Shown here piece by piece: positions 5,894-11,887 of a stretch of 11,887 bases of DNA (positions are counted from its first letter, which is position 1; every line of letters starts with the position of its first letter). This stretch comes from Paracoccaceae bacterium. Its GTDB lineage: Bacteria > Pseudomonadota > Alphaproteobacteria > Rhodobacterales > Rhodobacteraceae. Under the pieces are notes generated by a model. It searched no databases and was not told where the DNA came from. It worked only from the letters and a program-made list of their open reading frames with translations. The stretch spans positions 1 through 11,887 of the forward strand of contig QKHF01000015.1 in assembly GCA_003250135.1 (NCBI GenBank). The letters are read 5' to 3'. The translations under genes and the position numbers were made by a program.

Positions 5894-6721
5894 TCAGGAC
5901 GACGACGCCTTTGGAGGCGACGGCGGTTTGGGCGGGGATGACGGACGGCGTGGCGGCGGAGATGTCGGGCGCTTGCCACTGCGGCCTTTCGGCGTCAGCG
6001 CGGCCATGCGGGCGGCCTCGGCGCTGCGGGCGCGCTCCTCGGCCGTCGGCGGCGTCACGAGGCCAGCCGAGATGACCAGCTTGGCGGCCTCTTCAATGGT
6101 CATGTCCAAGAGGACCACATCCTCGCGCGGCACGAACAGCAGGAAGCCCGAAGTCGGGTTCGGCGTCGTCGGCAGGAACACGCTGATCAGTTCCTCGCGG
6201 CCAATCTTGCCCGGCAACTCGCCCTTGGTTTCGGTGGAGACAAAGGCGATGGCCCAGAGGCCCTTGCGCGGATACTCGATCAGGCAGGCCTGCTTGAACG
6301 AGGTCTTGGACTGGCTGAGGATCGTCTCCACGATCTGCTTCAGCGCATTGTAGATCGAGCGGACGATGGGCATCCGCTCCACCCAGCCCTCGGCCATGTG
6401 CACAAGCCGCTTGCCGAACAGGTTACGGGTCAGATAGCCGACGACCGCCGTGAAGACGACGAAGATAATCAGGCCGAAACCGGGCACCTGAAACGGCAGG
6501 TAGGTGCCGGGGTTGTAGGTCGCGGGCACCAGCGGGACGATCTTGTCGTCGACCCATGTGATGATGGTCCAGACCAGATAGCCGGTGATCACCACCGGCG
6601 CGACCACGACGATGCCGGTCAGGAAGTTCGCCCGCATCTGCTGCAGGAACGTCGGCCTGCGCCGCGCCTTGATCAGGCGCGGGCGTCCGTTCCCGTTTTT
6701 CGGGCGGTTGTTGGGCGCCAT
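5894..6721 (-). CDS. DUF502 domain-containing membrane protein
   Basis: A 275-residue protein of the DUF502 (COG2928) family, whose function is unknown. A basic N-terminus (residues 1-30) precedes two membrane segments, at about 31-56 and 80-98. The family motif MPIVRSIYNALKQIVETI is at 117-134 and FLPTTPNPTSGFLLFVP at 182-198, in a soluble domain probably facing the cytoplasm. The tail from about 225 is an Ala/Arg stretch, then a low-complexity Pro/Ser/Lys run (251-275), longer and more repetitive than the conserved domain needs and probably disordered. The ATG has GGAG seven bases upstream. It starts 32 bases after the GhrA-like gene and ends four bases before the exporter. Family assignment is firm; the role is unknown. 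Confidence 0.93.
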   Translation of the reverse strand: MAPNNRPKNGNGRPRLIKARRRPTFLQQMRANFLTGIVVVAPVVITGYLVWTIITWVDDKIVPLVPATYNPGTYLPFQVPGFGLIIFVVFTAVVGYLTRNLFGKRLVHMAEGWVERMPIVRSIYNALKQIVETILSQSKTSFKQACLIEYPRKGLWAIAFVSTETKGELPGKIGREELISVFLPTTPNPTSGFLLFVPREDVVLLDMTIEEAAKLVISAGLVTPPTAEERARSAEAARMAALTPKGRSGKRPTSPPPRRPSSPPKPPSPPKASSS

Positions 6722-6753
6722 TTATGGTCTCCGGCGGAAATTCTCGGCGCTAC

Positions 6754-7707
6754 TTAATAACCGAGCGAGCGATCTACAACGTTTTCGAAGGGCGCGCCGC
6801 GTTCGCCTCGCGCGATTTGGGCGATCAGCGCCTCGGCGGCGGTTTCGGGCCGTGTGGCCGAGGCGATGTGGGGCGTCACCGTCACCTTGGGATGCGTAAG
6901 ATAGGGGTGGTCGTCCGGCAGAGGTTCGCGATTGAACACGTCCAGCGTCGCGTGCGACAGCGCGCCCGAATCCAGCGCCGCCAAGAGCGCGGCTTCCTCC
7001 AGGATCGGCCCGCGCCCCGGATTGACGATCGCGGCGCCCTTAGGCAGCAGGGCCAAGGTCTCGGCGTTCAGAAGGCCCCTCGTGGCGTCGGTCAGCGGCA
7101 GCAGGATGACGAGGATCTCGCTCTGCGACAGGATCTGGCGCAGACCATCCGGCCCATGCAGGCAAGCGACGCCCTCGGCCTGTTTCGGCGTGCGGCTCCA
7201 GCCGAGGAGGTTGAAGCGAAGTCGCGCCAGCATCTCGGCCGCGTCGCGCCCCAGCCGGCCAAGGCCGAGCACACCCACGGTCCGGTCGTCGGGCAGCGGT
7301 CGGTCGGCCGAAAACCAGATGAGCGGGCGATTTTTCAGCGCATAGCGGTCGGTGCCGAGATGGTGGCGCATCACGTGGCCGACGACGTAGTCGGTCATGC
7401 CCCAGGTCAGGCCCCGCTCGACCATCCGCACCAACGGAACGTCCAGGGGCAGAGTGGGGATCGTGACGACCCCCTCGACCCCGGCCCAGAGGTTCAGGAT
7501 CGCCTTCAGCCCGGTATAGGGCGTGAAATCGCGCACCGGTCCGCCTTTTTCGAAGATCAGGTAATCGACCGCGGCGGGGTCCACGCCCTCGGGACCTGAG
7601 CGCAGGTCGATGGCGACGCCCTGGTCTGCGGCGGCTTTGCTCAGCGCGGCGACATAGGCGTCACGCTCATGATCGTGACCGGCGTAAACGACGAGTGGAT
7701 CTGACAT
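6754..7707 (-). CDS. 2-hydroxyacid dehydrogenase, GhrA-like (glyoxylate/hydroxypyruvate reductase)
   Basis: A 317-residue D-isomer-specific 2-hydroxyacid dehydrogenase. The nucleotide-binding loop VGVLGLGRLG has GLGRLG at residues 148-153. The catalytic set is complete: R232 (NPGRGPILEE), E261 (DVFNREPLPDDHP) and H280 (TVTPHIASATRP). The C-terminus VDRSLGY and the NREPLP motif match E. coli GhrA, which reduces glyoxylate and hydroxypyruvate with NADPH (312 residues). No membrane segment is seen; it is cytoplasmic. The ATG at 7707 lies 41 bases after the rodA stop and has no clear Shine-Dalgarno, but a hairpin sits just upstream. A longer frame from 8328 would run inside rodA and is a shadow. 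Why it follows the wall-synthesis genes is not known. The exact substrate is inferred. Confidence 0.9.
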   Translation of the reverse strand: MSDPLVVYAGHDHERDAYVAALSKAAADQGVAIDLRSGPEGVDPAAVDYLIFEKGGPVRDFTPYTGLKAILNLWAGVEGVVTIPTLPLDVPLVRMVERGLTWGMTDYVVGHVMRHHLGTDRYALKNRPLIWFSADRPLPDDRTVGVLGLGRLGRDAAEMLARLRFNLLGWSRTPKQAEGVACLHGPDGLRQILSQSEILVILLPLTDATRGLLNAETLALLPKGAAIVNPGRGPILEEAALLAALDSGALSHATLDVFNREPLPDDHPYLTHPKVTVTPHIASATRPETAAEALIAQIARGERGAPFENVVDRSLGY

Positions 7708-7709
7708 GG

Positions 7710-7734
7710 AACCGGTTTGGGCGTCATCCGCCCA
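7710..7734 (-). repeat. Intercistronic hairpin and palindrome between rodA and the GhrA-like gene
   Basis: On the minus strand TGGGCG (7734-7729), GATGA, CGCCCA (7723-7718) forms a perfect 6-bp stem. It is followed directly by the palindrome AACCGGTT (7717-7710) and, after two bases, the start codon. There is no U-run, so it is not an ordinary terminator. It could mark RNA processing or affect initiation of the downstream gene. Confidence 0.4.
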
Positions 7735-7748
7735 TCTGTCAACGCCTG

Positions 7749-8894
7749 CTAGCGCGGTGGATGGCGGTGGACGTAGGCGCTCTGGATCAGGCCGAAGGAG
7801 AACAGCAGCACCATCAGCGAACTGCCGCCGTAGGAGACCAGCGGCAACGGCACGCCGACCACCGGCGCCAACCCGGTGACCATCGCCATGTTGATCGAGA
7901 ACAGCAGGAAGAAGGTCATGGTCAGCCCGCCCGCCATCAGCGAGTTGAAGCGGCGCTTCATGGCGACGACCGAAAACACGCAGAACACGATCACCAGCGC
8001 GTAGAGCATCAGCAGGCTCATAGTGCCGAAATAGCCGAACTCCTCGGCCAGCGTGGTGAAGATGAAGTCTGTGTGCTTCTCCGGCAGGAAATTGAGCTGA
8101 CTTTGCGTGCCCTGCATGAAGCCGCGCCCGGTCAAACCGCCAGAGCCGAAGGCGATCTTCGACTGGGTGATGTGATAGCCGGCGCCCAGCGGATCGGTGG
8201 AGGGATCCAGGAAAGTCTCGATGCGGCGAAACTGATAGTCCTTCAGGAGCTGCCACTCCGTGCCCCGCGAGGCGAAGACGGCCGAGACTGCGCCGACTGC
8301 AGCTGCGCCCATGGTGACGAAGTACCACCAGGATAGCCCCGCCAGAAACATCACCGTGGCGCCGCCTGCGCCCAGAAGGATCGCGGTGCCGAGATCGGGC
8401 TGCTTCAGCACCAGCGCAGCGGGAACGGCGATCAGCAGAAGCGCCAGCGCGACCCAGAGCGGGCGGTTCACCTTGCCGGGGTCGAGCCAGTCATAGTAGC
8501 GCGCAAGCGCCATCACGAGGCTGATCTTCATAACCTCCGAGGGCTGCAGCTGGACCGGACCAAGGTCGATCCAGCGCTGGGCGCCCATGCCGATCGATCC
8601 CATGAACTCCACGGCGATCAGCAGGCCGATGCTCAGGATGTAGAACGGCGCGGCGGCCATACGCCAATACCGGATGTCGATCATCGCGGCGACGATCATG
8701 CCCGCGAAGCCGACTCCGAACCGGATCATCTGGCGCTTGGCCCAAGGGTCGAACCCGCCACCCGCCACCGAATAGAGCGTCACGAATCCGACGCAGGCGA
8801 TGGCGGCGATCAGCAGCGTGACCGGCCAGTTGATGCGCAGCAGCTTGCCGAACAGGCTCAGGCGCTCACCCGGGATCGTGGAGAAATCGGTCAT
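7749..8894 (-). CDS. rodA: Rod shape-determining protein RodA (SEDS glycosyltransferase)
   Basis: A 381-residue polytopic membrane protein of the SEDS family, which polymerises peptidoglycan glycan strands from lipid II in the elongasome together with PBP2. Visible signatures are GAQRWIDLGPVQLQPSEVMK (104-123), KQPDLGTAILL (164-174), LTGRGFMQGTQSQLNFLPE (254-272), KHTDFIFTTLAEEFG (273-287) and GVPLPLVSYGGSS (347-359). D276 in HTDFIF corresponds to the catalytic aspartate of the family, and about ten hydrophobic segments are present. Length is normal. The start overlaps the mrdA stop by four bases (ATGA at 8894-8891), so the two are probably translated together, as expected for an enzyme pair that works as a complex. 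Confidence 0.97.
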   Translation of the reverse strand: MTDFSTIPGERLSLFGKLLRINWPVTLLIAAIACVGFVTLYSVAGGGFDPWAKRQMIRFGVGFAGMIVAAMIDIRYWRMAAAPFYILSIGLLIAVEFMGSIGMGAQRWIDLGPVQLQPSEVMKISLVMALARYYDWLDPGKVNRPLWVALALLLIAVPAALVLKQPDLGTAILLGAGGATVMFLAGLSWWYFVTMGAAAVGAVSAVFASRGTEWQLLKDYQFRRIETFLDPSTDPLGAGYHITQSKIAFGSGGLTGRGFMQGTQSQLNFLPEKHTDFIFTTLAEEFGYFGTMSLLMLYALVIVFCVFSVVAMKRRFNSLMAGGLTMTFFLLFSINMAMVTGLAPVVGVPLPLVSYGGSSLMVLLFSFGLIQSAYVHRHPPR

Positions 8895-10939
8895 CCCTCG
8901 CGCCCTCCAGCCAGTCGCCCGTCAAAGGGACGGGGGTTCGGGCGAGGCGGGGCGGCGATGTCCGAGGCGCTCCAGATGCGCACGCCTTCGGCGCCGTTGA
9001 GGGACGCCTGCTCCGCTTCCATCGCCTGAAGCTGCAAGGCGCGCTGCAGGCGCTCTTCCTCGATGAGGCCACGCTGCTCGGGCGGATAGGCGGTCAATGG
9101 CGGCTCCTCGCCATAGAGCGCGCGCAGCAGGATGTCCCGCGCGATCGGCGCTGCCGCGGTCGATCCTCCGCCGCCGTGCTCCACCACGACCGAGATGGCG
9201 TATTTCGGCTTGTCGACAGGCGCATAGGCGACGAAGAGAGCGTGGTCGCGCTGCTCCCACGGCAGATCCTTGTTCTTGATGACGCCGGTGGCGCGCTCAG
9301 CCGTCGTGATGCGCCGCACCTGCGCCGTGCCGGTCTTGCCCGCCATATGCATGGTCGGTTCTTCGATACGCGCCCGGTAGGCGGTGCCGCGCCTGTTGTT
9401 GGAGACCAGGTTCATGCCGTCGCGCACCACGGCCAGGTTCTCGGGTCTCACGCCCAGATCTTCAGCCGGCGCGGGGGTGACCTCGACCCCGCCGATGGCG
9501 CGGATCAGGCGCGGCTGAACACGTTTTCCCGATGCGATGCGAGACGCCATCACCGCCAGTTGAAGGGGCGTCGTCAGCAGGAACCCCTGGCCGATACCAG
9601 TGTTCAACGTGTCGCCCACCTGCCAGCTTTCATCGCGGTTGGCCTTCTTCCAGTCCTTCGTGGGAACGAGGCCGTTCTTGATATTTGGGATCTCCAGCGG
9701 CCCCGCCTCTCCGAGCCCGAACTTGAACGCCGTCTCCGCGATGGCGTCGATCCCGATCCGCTTGGCGATGTCGTAGAAATAAACGTCGCACGAGTGCTGG
9801 ATCCCCTCGCGCATGTTCACATGGCCGTGGCCGCCGCGCCGCCAGCAGTGGAAATACCGGGTCCCGAGCTTGTAACGCCCGTTGCAGAAAACCTTCTCGT
9901 GCGGCGAGATCGCGCCGGTCTCCAGGCCAGCGAGGGCCACCAGCATCTTGAAGGTCGAGCCGGGCGGATAGAGGTCGGAAATGGTCTTGTTGGTCAGCGG
10001 CCGCAGCTTGTCGGAGGTCAACGCGCCCCATTCGCTATGAGAGATGCCGAACACGAAACTGTTCGGATCGAACCCCGGAGCGGAGGCCATGGCCACGACA
10101 TCGCCCGTCTCCACATCGATCACGGTGGCGGAGACGCTTTGCCCGATCACGCGCTCCATGGCGAAACGCTGCAGACCCAGATCGATGGTCAGGTTCAGGT
10201 CGGCCCCCGCATCGCCGTCATCCCTGTCGAGTTCGCGGATCACGCGTCCGACGGCGTTGACCTCGATCCGCCGCGCGCCCGCCGAGCCGCGCAGATGCGC
10301 TTCGGCCTCGCGTTCGATCCCGTTCTTGCCGATCTTGAAATCGGGGATCGTCAGCAACGGGTCGCGGGTGTCGTCCCGCGCGATCTCCTCCTCCGTCACA
10401 GCCGCGACGTAACCGACAACATGGGCCAGCGCCTCGGCCTCGGGGTAGTAGCGCGTCAGACCGACCTCGGGCTGGACGCCGGACAGCGCGGGGGCGTTGG
10501 CGTTGACGAGGGCGAAGTCCTTCCAGTCCAGATGCTCGGCCACGACCACGGGCACGAATCCGCTTTTCGAGGCCATCTCCTTCAGCACCCGCTCTCGCGT
10601 CTCGTCCGAAAGGGCGATCAGGTCGCCGAGGCGGCGGACCGTCTCTTCCGGGGCCTCTGTCTGCTCCCGAACGATCTGGATGCGGTAGTTCTGCCGATTG
10701 TCGGCAAGCGGTTCGCCATAACGGTCGAAGATGCGCCCTCGGGCGGGGGCGAGGATCTGGACGTTGATCCGGTTGTCCTCGGCCATCGTCAGGTATTGCT
10801 CGCTCTCGACAACCTGCAACTGACGCATTCGCCAGGCGAGCGTGCCCATCACGGCCACCTGCGCGCCGAGAAGCACCAAAGCGCGCCTCGCCGGATCGGG
10901 CGCCGCGCGCTGCTTTCTCTTTATGAAGGAGAGCTTCAC
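8891..10939 (-). CDS. mrdA: Penicillin-binding protein 2, D,D-transpeptidase of the elongasome
   Basis: A 682-residue class B penicillin-binding protein that cross-links the strands made by RodA. A short cytoplasmic basic segment and one membrane anchor (about 19-36) come first. A PBP dimerisation region follows, with PARGRIFDRYGEPLADN (65-81) and RYYPEAEALAHVVGY (163-177). In the transpeptidase domain, PPGSTFK places nucleophile S328 and K331, SCD is at 383-385 and KTGTAQ at 535-540. A Cys/His group (C352, H364, C365, H371, C384) surrounds the active site. The tail after about 615 is Glu/Gln-rich, then Pro/Arg-rich. The start codon is GTG, supported by GGAGG six bases upstream. That GTG overlaps the mreD stop (GTGA), and the end overlaps the rodA start. 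MreC is a known partner that activates PBP2. Confidence 0.97.
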   Translation of the reverse strand: MKLSFIKRKQRAAPDPARRALVLLGAQVAVMGTLAWRMRQLQVVESEQYLTMAEDNRINVQILAPARGRIFDRYGEPLADNRQNYRIQIVREQTEAPEETVRRLGDLIALSDETRERVLKEMASKSGFVPVVVAEHLDWKDFALVNANAPALSGVQPEVGLTRYYPEAEALAHVVGYVAAVTEEEIARDDTRDPLLTIPDFKIGKNGIEREAEAHLRGSAGARRIEVNAVGRVIRELDRDDGDAGADLNLTIDLGLQRFAMERVIGQSVSATVIDVETGDVVAMASAPGFDPNSFVFGISHSEWGALTSDKLRPLTNKTISDLYPPGSTFKMLVALAGLETGAISPHEKVFCNGRYKLGTRYFHCWRRGGHGHVNMREGIQHSCDVYFYDIAKRIGIDAIAETAFKFGLGEAGPLEIPNIKNGLVPTKDWKKANRDESWQVGDTLNTGIGQGFLLTTPLQLAVMASRIASGKRVQPRLIRAIGGVEVTPAPAEDLGVRPENLAVVRDGMNLVSNNRRGTAYRARIEEPTMHMAGKTGTAQVRRITTAERATGVIKNKDLPWEQRDHALFVAYAPVDKPKYAISVVVEHGGGGSTAAAPIARDILLRALYGEEPPLTAYPPEQRGLIEEERLQRALQLQAMEAEQASLNGAEGVRIWSASDIAAPPRPNPRPFDGRLAGGREG

Positions 10940-11466
10940 CAGAACCCTCCGGCCGAGCGGCGTTCGGCGGATTCAAGCGAACGGATTCTGAGAATGCGGC
11001 GCAGAAGCAGGTAGATCAGCGGGTAGCAGGCGAAGGTCAGCGCCGCGCGCGCCAGTAGGGCGGACAGCGCCGGCGCGCCGCCCGCGGTGATCCAGACCAT
11101 CAGCCACGCGCCAAGGCTCGTCAGCAGGATGAAGAGCGCGAAAAGCGCGAGTTCCAGATGCACTGCTATTGTCGCGCCATTGCGCGCGCGCAGCGCTTCG
11201 GCGCCCAGCACCAGCGCCAGCGCCCCGGCGCCGACCGGTCCGCCCGCCAGCAGGTCGCGGGCGATCGCAACGAGGAACACCAGAAGCGTCGGCGTCGCCT
11301 CCGGCCGCCTGAGCGCCCAGAAGAAGATTACGGCGGCGACGAGATCCGGAGCAGGAGAGGCGTCCGCCGACAGCCCCAGCGGCGCGATTTCCAGCAGAAT
11401 GGCCGCCGCCGCCAAGGCCGCGAACCCCGCCATGCGGATCGGCGCGCCGCTAGTCGGTGAGGGCAT
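10936..11466 (-). CDS. mreD: Rod shape-determining protein MreD
   Basis: A small hydrophobic protein (176 residues from this start) between mreC and mrdA, which is the standard position of mreD. MreD is an inner-membrane member of the elongasome. Hydrophobic segments are at about 12-35, 37-55, 60-80, 82-105, 110-130 and 135-160. There is little sequence conservation in this family, so the call rests on length, membrane character and position. I chose the ATG at 11466 because GAGGGGGTG lies four to five bases upstream; this overlaps the end of mreC by 17 bases. An ATG at 11433 would give 165 residues with no clear ribosome site. A longer frame to 11697 lies inside mreC and is a shadow. The stop overlaps the GTG of mrdA. 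Confidence 0.88.
   Translation of the reverse strand: MPSPTSGAPIRMAGFAALAAAAILLEIAPLGLSADASPAPDLVAAVIFFWALRRPEATPTLLVFLVAIARDLLAGGPVGAGALALVLGAEALRARNGATIAVHLELALFALFILLTSLGAWLMVWITAGGAPALSALLARAALTFACYPLIYLLLRRILRIRSLESAERRSAGGFW
10946..10950 (-). promoter_or_regulatory. Ribosome binding site of mrdA
   Basis: GGAGG on the minus strand, six bases before the GTG at 10939, is a near-ideal Shine-Dalgarno. It identifies this unusual GTG as the start of PBP2, inside the end of mreD. Confidence 0.8.
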
Positions 11467-11887
11467 CGGCCACCCCCTCAGCCGCTTCGGCGCTCTCCGC
11501 CTCCACCTGACCCTCGGCGGGGGTCTCGCGGTGGGTGACGATCCCGCCTTCATCCTCAGGTCCGGGCGGCGGGCGGTAGCGCAGGATGCGCACGAACTCC
11601 AACCGGTCAAACTCGGCGGCCGGGCGGATCTTGCCGGCACGCTCTCCCAGCGCGACGATGCGACCGACCGGAACGCCCTCGGGATAGACCCCGCCATCGC
11701 CAGAGGTGACGATGTAATCGCCCAGCGACACCCCCTCCAGCGAACTGAGGAAGCTGAGCGCAGGCGCGTCAGTGTTGTCGCCGACGACGATCGCCGTTCG
11801 GCCGCTGGGGCGCACGATCACCGGCACGCGGCTGTTGAAATCGGTGATGTGCATCACCCGGCCCGAGCGTTCTCCGACGCCCACCAG
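11450..11887 (-). CDS. mreC: Rod shape-determining protein MreC, C-terminal part, cut by window edge
   Basis: The frame enters from the right edge; 145 residues to the stop at 11450 are visible. Matches to the conserved beta-barrel region of MreC include VGVGERSGRVMHITDFNS, VPVIVRPSGRTAIVVGDN, VSLGDYIVTSGDGGVYPEG and VPVGRIVALGERAGKIRPAA, followed by LEFVRILRYRPPP. MreC is a periplasmic scaffold anchored by one N-terminal helix (off the edge) that binds and activates PBP2. The tail after about residue 108 is acidic and Ala-rich and probably disordered. A GTG at 11884 is only an internal valine codon, not the start. mreB would be expected further to the right. Confidence 0.95.
   Translation of the reverse strand: MVGVGERSGRVMHITDFNSRVPVIVRPSGRTAIVVGDNTDAPALSFLSSLEGVSLGDYIVTSGDGGVYPEGVPVGRIVALGERAGKIRPAAEFDRLEFVRILRYRPPPGPEDEGGIVTHRETPAEGQVEAESAEAAEGVADALTD

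Noticed and set aside
7708..8328. N-terminal extension of the reductase frame into rodA
   Set aside because: The extension overlaps a certain gene in another frame; GhrA homologues begin at the ATG at 7707.
9176..11014. Long plus-strand open frame (612 codons) opposite mrdA
   Set aside because: It is the antisense shadow of PBP2; long reverse frames are usual in GC-rich genes, and the protein is His/Arg/Gly-rich without recognisable motifs.
1..11887. CRISPR arrays, tRNA/rRNA genes, insertion sequences, defence or toxin-antitoxin modules
   Set aside because: Looked for direct-repeat arrays, transposase-like products and small paired genes; found none. The window is a core chromosomal region.

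Overview
The window reads as a GC-rich alphaproteobacterial chromosome, most likely Rhodobacterales or a close relative. That placement is inferred from base composition, the mreC-mreD-mrdA-rodA order, a DUF502 membrane protein and a 3-hydroxybutyrate dehydrogenase beside a patatin-like protein. No comparison search was possible. I see no phage, insertion sequence, CRISPR, tRNA or rRNA signal; the region looks like ordinary core chromosome.

Layout from left to right. At 1-545 (minus) is the N-terminal third of an acyl-CoA synthetase, cut by the left edge. It is divergent from an XRE-cupin regulator (614-1243, plus). A minus-strand pair follows: 3-hydroxybutyrate dehydrogenase (2329-3120) and, downstream and tightly coupled, a patatin-like hydrolase (1251-2312). 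Both fit the use of polyhydroxybutyrate or ketone bodies. The only sizeable non-coding stretch is 3121-3477. It holds a strong minus-directed intrinsic terminator preceded by a second hairpin and a promoter-like sequence, which together look like an unannotated small RNA of about 80 nt. A short perfect inverted repeat lies between that element and the plus-strand gene at 3478-5280, a YejA-type periplasmic substrate-binding protein with no permease or ATPase genes beside it.

From 5284 to the right edge every gene is on the minus strand. In transcription order these are mreC (partial), mreD, mrdA (PBP2), rodA, a GhrA-like 2-hydroxyacid dehydrogenase, a DUF502 membrane protein and a LysE/ArgO-type amino-acid exporter. 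The first four form the elongasome that builds the lateral cell wall. MreC and MreD form the membrane scaffold, RodA polymerises glycan strands and PBP2 cross-links them. mreC/mreD, mreD/mrdA and mrdA/rodA all overlap, so their translation is probably coupled. The last three genes follow at gaps of 41, 32 and 4 nt and probably share the transcript, though they have no known role in wall synthesis.

The most worthwhile item is the small-RNA or leader-attenuator candidate at about 3286-3367. The rest is mainly well-recognised family members, with some local oddities: an orphan YejA, patches of unusual codons in two genes, an intercistronic hairpin before the hydroxyacid dehydrogenase, and a Cys/His cluster in PBP2.
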